Shown: one piece after another, positions 5,412-9,948 of the stretch
Layout: each line of letters opens with the position of its first letter
Position numbering within the stretch: the first letter of the stretch is position 1
Assembly: GCA_002730325.1 (NCBI GenBank)
Contig: PBZV01000006.1
Span: forward strand, 1-9,948
Direction of reading: 5' to 3'
Source of the DNA: Nitrososphaerota archaeon
Lineage (GTDB): Archaea > Thermoproteota > Nitrososphaeria > Nitrososphaerales > Nitrosopumilaceae
DNA: 9,948 nucleotides
Program-made: the position numbers and the translations under genes
Notes under the pieces: generated by a model
What the model was told of the DNA's origin: nothing
Databases searched by the model: none
Seen by the model: only the letters and a program-made list of their open reading frames with translations

Positions 5412-5719
5412 ATTATAATATCATTATTACATTTCAAAAAGGTTCTGTTTACATATGCGATAATAATATACCATAGAATTCACAATGATTTTTGCTGATG
5501 ATTAATAAAAAAACTAAGCTATAACTGATTGTTGATGAGTTTGCCGAATTATGAAGCATCGAATAAAATTAAGATTGTCTTTTTTGATAATTTACTTCTA
5601 TAAATAAAATCATTCATGTCGAAACGACTAAACCATTCAAAATAAAAAAAAATCATGTCGATTATGAACTCAAACAAGAATCATAATGAGTATTTATACA
5701 ATGAACATATTATTTGTCT
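5412..5719. other. Intergenic region, 308 bp, no clear gene
   Basis: This stretch separates two divergent small genes. I see no RNA gene or protein frame that I would defend. Minor structure: TCATGTCGA occurs twice, at 5614-5622 and 5653-5661; GTCG and CGAC form a tiny inverted repeat around AAA at 5618-5628; and C/D-box-like motifs appear at 5495-5538 (see rejected items). The right end carries the promoter of the gene at 5720. Confidence 0.6.
5693..5698 (+). promoter_or_regulatory. TATA-like box for the gene at 5720
   Basis: TTTATA is centred about 25 bases before the ATG at 5720. This spacing favours that ATG over the in-frame TTG at 5714. Confidence 0.45.
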
Positions 5720-5923
5720 ATGGACAAATTACCTGAAAAATTTCCAGAGTATTCAATTATGTACAAAACAATTTCAAAACAGATTAAACATTTAGAAAAA
5801 ATAAAACCATCATCTGAAGAAAAAAATGAAATTCAAATTAAAATCAATAATTACAAAACAGAGTTAGACAAAATCAAGAAAAAATTTCCAGACAATTATT
5901 TTAATGAATTAAATCAGTCATGA
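5720..5923 (+). CDS. Small helical Lys/Glu-rich protein, 67 aa
   Basis: The frame also opens at a TTG (5714), but the ATG at 5720 (MDKLPEKFPEYSIM) is preferred because the TATA-like box at 5693-5698 predicts transcription from about that base. Residues about 14-55 are charged and helical (YKTISKQIKHLEKIK, then SSEEKNEIQIKINNYKTELDKIKKKF) and may form an antiparallel helical hairpin or coiled coil. There is no membrane span or metal motif. The family is not recognised. Its last 10 bases overlap the end of the convergent His/Cys-tail gene. Confidence 0.55.
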   Translation: MDKLPEKFPEYSIMYKTISKQIKHLEKIKPSSEEKNEIQIKINNYKTELDKIKKKFPDNYFNELNQS

Positions 5924-6132
5924 GAATGATCATGTCCACAGTCACATTGATGATCATTTCCTTTTAGAGACATTAATTTTACAACCATTTCGTCACGTAT
6001 TTTCAAAGAATCTCCAATTTGTTTTTTCATGGAATCAGAATTCCAATTTTCATTATGGAGTTGACGAATAATATCAATAATTTCAAGATCTAAATTCATT
6101 AGATTATCCATTAGTTGTTCTTGTTCACTCAT
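5914..6132 (-). CDS. Small helical protein with His/Cys metal-binding-like tail
   Basis: A 72-aa acidic protein. Residues 1-58 look helical (EQLMDNLMNLDLEIIDIIRQL, and SDSMKKQIGDSLKIRDEMVV). The C-terminus, DHQCDCGHDHSHD (60-72), packs two Cys and four His with several Asp, a composition that often binds Zn, Cu, Ni or Co. The tail could be a metal chaperone or storage tail, or a metal sensor; nothing in the sequence decides which. A TATA-like TTTATTT lies about 24-30 bases before the ATG (complement of about 6154-6162), supporting its own leaderless transcript. Its 3' end overlaps the convergent gene by 10 bp. Family not recognised. Confidence 0.65.
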   Translation of the reverse strand: MSEQEQLMDNLMNLDLEIIDIIRQLHNENWNSDSMKKQIGDSLKIRDEMVVKLMSLKGNDHQCDCGHDHSHD

Positions 6133-6206
6133 AATTCTTTAAAAATATACTAAGAAATAAAGTAATGCAAATCAAAGTTATTTCAATAAATTTTCAATTT
6201 ACAAAA

Positions 6207-6647
6207 TTAGTTAACTTCTACACTTTCTTTTAACAAATTTTTCCTTACTAAAATAGGGATATTGTAATACGCTGCCAATGCCATTGCATCTGATGCACGA
6301 TAATTTCTCAATACCAAATCTTTTTTTCCAGTAAAATACAGATTTGCTCTCAATACTTCACCACTGTCATAGATTTTTACTTTGACCAAAATCAACTCAT
6401 TTTCTTCACAAATATCTTCAATCATTTTGTAAATTGATGGTGATGGTTCTCCTTCAGTTTCACCAAAACTAGAGATGTGTTTTGCAACTTCACCTGAAAA
6501 AGCCCTCATGTGGAATTCTTTTCCGTCATCTGCTTTCAAAACAACCATTCCTTCAACGGCATATGGATCAACAAACCCAACATAATCAATTTTGACAGAA
6601 TCATAGTCAGGTTCAGGAGCTTGATCAATATTCATGATATTACGCAT
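6207..6647 (-). CDS. Bifunctional nuclease (BFN/DUF151) family protein
   Basis: This 146-aa protein matches the BFN/DUF151 family, whose plant members were reported to have DNase and RNase activity; in archaea the role is not established. Support comes from the domain order: an N-terminal strand (KIDYVGFVDPYAVEGMVVLKAD, 19-40), FHMRAFSGEVAKHISS (45-60, matching the family segment where a glycine-led helix follows the strand), a helix PSIYKMIEDICEEN (70-83), strands VKVKIYDSGEVLRANLYF (88-105), and the hallmark LRNYRASDAMALAAYYNIPILV (113-134), which corresponds to the family's R-P-S-D-A-A-L block. A TATA-like CTTTATAAG (6665-6673) is only 22 bases from this ATG, so the ATG at 6635 (fifth codon) may be the real start. 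Divergent from the CBS-TrkH gene. Confidence 0.85.
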   Translation of the reverse strand: MRNIMNIDQAPEPDYDSVKIDYVGFVDPYAVEGMVVLKADDGKEFHMRAFSGEVAKHISSFGETEGEPSPSIYKMIEDICEENELILVKVKIYDSGEVLRANLYFTGKKDLVLRNYRASDAMALAAYYNIPILVRKNLLKESVEVN

Positions 6648-6664
6648 GAACTGGGCATTTAGTG

Positions 6665-6673
6665 CTTATAAAG
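6665..6673 (-). promoter_or_regulatory. TATA-like box for the BFN/DUF151 gene
   Basis: CTTTATAAG on the minus strand predicts transcription from about 6642. That would exclude the ATG at 6647 and favour the in-frame ATG at 6635. Confidence 0.4.
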
Positions 6674-6753
6674 ATAGCAAAAATTTGAGATCAGTTTTTG
6701 AAATTTACTTAAAAAAACTATCTTCAAACGATCAAACAGAGTGTTACCCCAAA

Positions 6754-6763
6754 TTATTTAAAA
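6754..6763 (+). promoter_or_regulatory. TATA-like box for the CBS-TrkH gene
   Basis: TTATTTAAAA is centred about 26 bases before the ATG at 6785, consistent with a leaderless transcript that may extend through the genes to the window end. Confidence 0.45.
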
Positions 6764-6784
6764 TCCGCATCTATTGATAGCTTA

Positions 6785-8602
6785 ATGTCTTCAAATACTG
6801 AACGAGCAGTATCATACATTCTAAACAAGTACGTTACTGAATATATGGACAAAGATGTACTAATTCTAAATCAAAATACACAGACTAGAGAAGCTGCAAG
6901 ATTGTTAGGTCGTTATGAAACAGATGACATCATCGTAACAAATAACAAAAAAATTCCTGTAGGTATTGTTACAGATGAAGATATTCTGACTAAGGTTAGT
7001 GATGCTTCAGTTTACGCAGAGGATACAAAATTAAAAGAGGTCATGAGCACTCCGCTAATTACAATTAATGAAAAATCAACATTACAAGATGCATTACAAA
7101 AAATGCGAGATAACAATATTAGAAAACTTCCCGTATTATCAAAGAAAAATGAAATTATAGGAATGATTATTCAATCAACAATTGCGGGGGCTATAAGAAA
7201 TGCAACAACAACTGCACCACGTATCTTAAGTACGCCGGTAAAAGCAGTTTTAGGAAATTTAGGATTTGTTTTACAATTTGCAGGAGTCTTATTACTTGTT
7301 CCAGCCATTGTTGCTACAGTTTTAGAAGATACAACAACTGCAACTGGAATCTATCTTACTACAGTTCTTTTGTTAGTTACAGGGTTTTTCCTAAATTCTT
7401 ATGGAGAGAAAGCAAGTCTGAATCTACAACAGGCATCAATCCTGGTATTCTCTAGTCTATTCTTACTGACATTATTTGGAACAATTCCATACCTGTATGT
7501 GTTGCCCAGCGGTGAAAGTTCAGGAGAGTTATTTGGAAATGCATTTTTTTCAAGTGCAGCAGGATTTACGACTGGGGGAATTTCTCTATTTGATGAACCT
7601 GAAAATCTCCCTCAAAGTTTTACTTTCTTTCGTAGTTACACACAACTTGTAGGAGGAATGAGTTTCATTTATTTGGTAATTACTGCATTTTATCCTGAAT
7701 CAAAATTACAATCAATGAGAGGTTTCATTTCAGGAAGAACTCTTCACATGAAAGAGCTTTTTTCAACCATTACAATAATTTTTACAATTTACATTATCAT
7801 TATTGCAATGCTGCTGTATTTCTTTGGTGAAAAAGAAGACATCATAGATAACTTTTCTTTGGCAATGAGTACCATATCAACGGGCGGATTCCTACCCTCA
7901 TCCACAATTCTTGACGCAATGGTTTGGCAAGAGCACATAATTTTAATGGGTGCCATGATATTGGGAGCATTACCATTTACATTCCACTATGCATTTGTAA
8001 GAAAAAAATTCCTATCACCGAAATTAGGAAAAGAAGTATTAACATATTTTGCAATTTTAGGAGGAGCAACTCTTTTGTTTGTAGGAATAAGTGGGTTAGA
8101 ACCTCTAGATAGTGTGTTTTATTCAGTATCAGCTAGTACTACTGCAGGACTCCAACAACAAAGTCTTGCAGGATTTAATGGAGGAGCTCATTCTATTTTA
8201 ATAATTTTAATGATAATTGGAGGATGTGGATTCTCAACTGCCGGAGGATTAAAAATATTCAGATTATTCCATTTGAAAAATGCAATTTCAATGATTAAAA
8301 ACAGGAAAAAAGAAAAAGTTTCAACTCAAGTAAAAAAAGAAATTATATCTACATTAATCATTTTGGCATTATTTCCAATAATTGCAGGGATTACAGGAGC
8401 ACATCTTGCTGAAATTGAAAACGTCTCATATCAAGATGCATTCTTTGAAGCAGTAGGAATTATCACTACAGGGGGTTTATCTGCAGAAGTAATAGATTTT
8501 GACACGGATCCTACAACAAAAATAGTCTTAGGATTTTTGATGATTTTTGGACGACTTGAAATCATTGCAATAATCTATATTTTTGTGCCTAGACTAAGTT
8601 AA
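6785..8602 (+). CDS. trkH: CBS-domain/TrkH fusion, K+ (cation) uptake protein
   Basis: A 605-aa membrane protein combining a cytosolic CBS pair (about 20-68 and 86-133) with a complete TrkH/KtrB-type channel (about 155-605). TrkH proteins are fourfold pseudo-symmetric K+ or Na+ transporters. The four pore-loop filters are visible as FTTGG (261-265), ISTGG (364-368), TTAGL (452-456) and TTGGL (561-565), one conserved glycine each. The intramembrane gating loop is represented by GGCGFSTAGGLKIFR (479-493). Usual TrkH proteins are gated by a separate TrkA/KtrA RCK protein; here the N-terminal CBS pair probably provides nucleotide-responsive control in cis. That is inference. No trkA lies in the window. 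A membrane protein gene follows 35 bp downstream on the same strand. Ion selectivity cannot be read from the sequence. Confidence 0.92.
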   Translation: MSSNTERAVSYILNKYVTEYMDKDVLILNQNTQTREAARLLGRYETDDIIVTNNKKIPVGIVTDEDILTKVSDASVYAEDTKLKEVMSTPLITINEKSTLQDALQKMRDNNIRKLPVLSKKNEIIGMIIQSTIAGAIRNATTTAPRILSTPVKAVLGNLGFVLQFAGVLLLVPAIVATVLEDTTTATGIYLTTVLLLVTGFFLNSYGEKASLNLQQASILVFSSLFLLTLFGTIPYLYVLPSGESSGELFGNAFFSSAAGFTTGGISLFDEPENLPQSFTFFRSYTQLVGGMSFIYLVITAFYPESKLQSMRGFISGRTLHMKELFSTITIIFTIYIIIIAMLLYFFGEKEDIIDNFSLAMSTISTGGFLPSSTILDAMVWQEHIILMGAMILGALPFTFHYAFVRKKFLSPKLGKEVLTYFAILGGATLLFVGISGLEPLDSVFYSVSASTTAGLQQQSLAGFNGGAHSILIILMIIGGCGFSTAGGLKIFRLFHLKNAISMIKNRKKEKVSTQVKKEIISTLIILALFPIIAGITGAHLAEIENVSYQDAFFEAVGIITTGGLSAEVIDFDTDPTTKIVLGFLMIFGRLEIIAIIYIFVPRLS

Positions 8603-8622
8603 AATAGAATTTATTGTGAAAA

Positions 8623-8628
8623 GAAGGA
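8623..8628 (+). promoter_or_regulatory. Shine-Dalgarno-like site for the six-span protein
   Basis: GAAGGA lies about 9 bases before the ATG at 8638. Most starts in this window have no such site, so it fits an internal operon gene translated from a leadered message. Confidence 0.45.
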
Positions 8629-8637
8629 AATCAAATC

Positions 8638-9471
8638 ATGAATGAACAATCAAAAAAAGACATCAGTAAAGGAAAAAAATTCATTCTTTTAGGATTTGTG
8701 ATGATTGGAATTCTGTTTTTAATTTATGGAAGATATCAAGACCCAGAACTTCTAACACCTAGTGCAATTGAATCAATTCAAAGAATTGCATATGGATTTT
8801 ACATTACATTGATAGTATCATTTGGAACCATTGCCTTGGGAATGTATAGGTATCACAAAGGCAAAGTTGAGAGTGATGGTAAAGATCTATCAACAATAAT
8901 TGCAATTATCACATGGAATTCAAAATCAAGAAAAATTTTTGTGTTTACGTTTATTGCATATGGGATATTCTTTTCATTAATTTCAGGGACACTGGTTTAT
9001 CAACCAGAAGTAAGTTTTTCAATTCATTATGGTGCAGATGTACCATCAGGATTTATTGCTCCTTGTTGTGGCGAACTAGGATATATGCCAAAAGTCATTG
9101 TTTATTTGACAGACCATATAGGATTACAAGTAATTCCAATAAATTTGGTGTTACAGATTATTGTTTCATATTTAGTAGGACTAAACGCATCAATTGCAAT
9201 TAGTGCATATACAATTTCAAAAAAAGGTAGAGGTGTAAGTACTATCGGAGCAGCAGCAGGATTATTCATTGCATGTCCAACTTGTGCGGGAACATTCATG
9301 TCAATATTCATAGGAACTGCAAGTGGAATTGCGCTATCAATTGCTTTAACTCAATTACAAACATTATTCATTGCAGTATCAATTCCAATATTGATTATTA
9401 CACCATACATTATGGCAAAAAAATTAAGAAACAAAGATGGAAGTTGTAAAATAAATAGAGAGCCTAAATAA
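8638..9471 (+). CDS. Six-span membrane protein with CC and CPTC motifs
   Basis: A 277-aa integral membrane protein of a family I cannot name. Hydrophobic spans lie at about 14-31, 50-70, 99-121, 164-190, 202-226 and 232-260. Two cysteine sites stand out: PCCGELGYMP (142-151), in the loop between spans 3 and 4, and ACPTCAGTF (212-220), within span 5. Paired cysteines in membrane proteins commonly bind copper or other thiophilic metals, or relay disulfides; both are possibilities only. A histidine also lies nearby (130). Start choice: ATG at 8638 has a purine-rich GAAGGA (8623-8628) about 9 bases upstream, a Shine-Dalgarno-like site. The stop codon overlaps the next ATG by one base. Confidence 0.75.
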   Translation: MNEQSKKDISKGKKFILLGFVMIGILFLIYGRYQDPELLTPSAIESIQRIAYGFYITLIVSFGTIALGMYRYHKGKVESDGKDLSTIIAIITWNSKSRKIFVFTFIAYGIFFSLISGTLVYQPEVSFSIHYGADVPSGFIAPCCGELGYMPKVIVYLTDHIGLQVIPINLVLQIIVSYLVGLNASIAISAYTISKKGRGVSTIGAAAGLFIACPTCAGTFMSIFIGTASGIALSIALTQLQTLFIAVSIPILIITPYIMAKKLRNKDGSCKINREPK

Positions 9472-9716
9472 TGGGGATCAAATCAGCCTCAGAATACATT
9501 GATTTTTTCATCAATCTGAACATGGGAGAAAGTGTTAGTTTACTGAGATTCACAAATAATGAAAAAATCGTCTTAAAACAAAAATTAGAAAATAAGAATA
9601 TGGATAAAATATCAATTAGAAAGGGAATAGAAATTTTAGAAGAATTAGTAAAAGAAATTAATGAAAACGGTGAAAAATACGTATTAGAAAAATATCAGAA
9701 GAAAGAAAATGGATAA
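9471..9716 (+). CDS. Small helical hypothetical protein, 81 aa
   Basis: An 81-aa charged, mostly helical protein: MGIKSASEYIDFFINLNMGE, then SLLRFTNNEKIVLKQKLENK, and a long helix KGIEILEELVKEINENGEKYVLEKYQ. There are no cysteines, membrane spans or known motifs. The ATG shares its A with the TAA stop of the six-span gene (TAATG), and its own end overlaps the next gene by 8 bp, so the three are almost certainly translated from one mRNA. That linkage suggests a partner of the membrane protein or the regulator, but no function can be assigned. Confidence 0.7.
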   Translation: MGIKSASEYIDFFINLNMGESVSLLRFTNNEKIVLKQKLENKNMDKISIRKGIEILEELVKEINENGEKYVLEKYQKKENG

Positions 9717-9948
9717 AAACTCAGAAATAATCAGAACCGAAATAATCAGAATACTCAATGAAAATGGAAAGATCAGGGGGAATGAACTTGCCAAAAGAGT
9801 AATTCAAAAAATGGGCAATGAAAAAATGGTGTATAGGGAAATTAGTTCACTGGTAGAAGCAGGTGAAATTGAAAAAAAAGTACACAGCAGAGCACACATA
9901 GAATATGAACTAATTGACCTAAATGAATCAGTAAATAATCAATTACAG
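9709..9948 (+). CDS. Winged-helix transcriptional regulator, partial
   Basis: The frame starts at ATG 9709, overlapping the previous gene by 8 bp, and runs 80 codons to the window edge with no stop, so the C-terminus is missing. It has the order of a winged helix-turn-helix: helix 1 (SEIIRTEIIRILNENG, 5-20), helix 2 (IRGNELAKRVIQKMG, 22-36), recognition helix (EKMVYREISSLVEAGE, 38-53), then a wing of two strands (EIEKKVHSRAHIEYELIDL, 53-71). Such proteins bind promoter DNA, often as dimers. Because it follows a cysteine-rich membrane protein in one operon, it may control that operon, for example in response to a metal or redox state; this is inference. No cysteines are seen in the visible part. 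Confidence 0.7.
   Translation, partial: MDKNSEIIRTEIIRILNENGKIRGNELAKRVIQKMGNEKMVYREISSLVEAGEIEKKVHSRAHIEYELIDLNESVNNQLQ

Noticed and set aside
5495..5538. Possible C/D-box guide RNA: TGATGA at 5496-5501, CTGA at 5525-5528 and TGATGA at 5533-5538.
   Set aside because: No final CTGA box occurs at the expected distance after the second TGATGA, the first interval (23 nt) is long for an archaeal guide, and the bases before both C-like boxes are pyrimidines instead of purines.
5656..5796. 46-codon frame from ATG 5656 overlapping the gene at 5720.
   Set aside because: It overlaps the better supported gene in another frame, has Asn/Tyr-rich random-looking composition, and no promoter at suitable spacing.
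9102..9311. 69-codon minus-strand frame and a 96-codon plus-strand frame (8913-9203) over the six-span gene; likewise 7924-8112 inside the CBS-TrkH gene.
   Set aside because: All are alternative frames of clear genes with biased, protein-unlike composition.
1..9948. CRISPR array, transposase, integrase, toxin-antitoxin or defence cassette.
   Set aside because: No regularly spaced direct repeats with spacers and no recognisable protein of these classes were seen on either strand.

Overview
The window looks like chromosomal DNA of a marine ammonia-oxidising archaeon of the Nitrosopumilus type (Thaumarchaeota/Nitrososphaerota). The sequence is AT-rich and compactly coded. Several genes have an archaeal TATA-like box about 25-30 bases before the start codon, as expected for leaderless or short-leader mRNAs. 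Gene content fits too: PurP is an archaeal purine enzyme, and the Tat translocase, UbiX, a CBS-TrkH fusion and many small orphan proteins occur together. The assignment rests on protein recognition and style, not on a marker gene.

Layout, left to right. (1) 1-331: 5' part of an unknown minus-strand gene, running off the window. (2) 332-484: divergent promoter region with three evenly spaced TTTGGAT boxes. (3) 485-2048, plus strand: unknown 154-aa protein, TatC, then TatA with a perfect 24-bp tandem repeat at its 3' end. TatC and TatA are a minimal twin-arginine translocase. (4) 2045-3033, minus strand: UbiX (flavin prenyltransferase) overlapping an SRPBCC/START-like gene, both with TTG starts. 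(5) 3088-3231, minus: a 47-aa single-span membrane protein. (6) 3328-4419, plus: PurP. (7) 4420-4927: noncoding stretch with a GC-rich structured-RNA candidate, an 18-bp palindromic TATA element and a 100-bp imperfect inverted repeat. (8) 4928-6132: four small proteins of unknown function, one with a His/Cys-rich tail. (9) 6207-6647, minus: BFN/DUF151 nuclease-family protein, divergent from (10) 6785-9948, plus: CBS-TrkH cation transporter, a six-span membrane protein with CC and CPTC motifs, an 81-aa helical protein and a winged-helix regulator cut off by the window end.

The window holds no rRNA, recognisable tRNA, CRISPR array, transposase or defence gene. The least explained elements are the structured RNA at 4476-4582, the repeat-rich region after it, and the cysteine-motif membrane protein co-transcribed with a small helical protein and a regulator.
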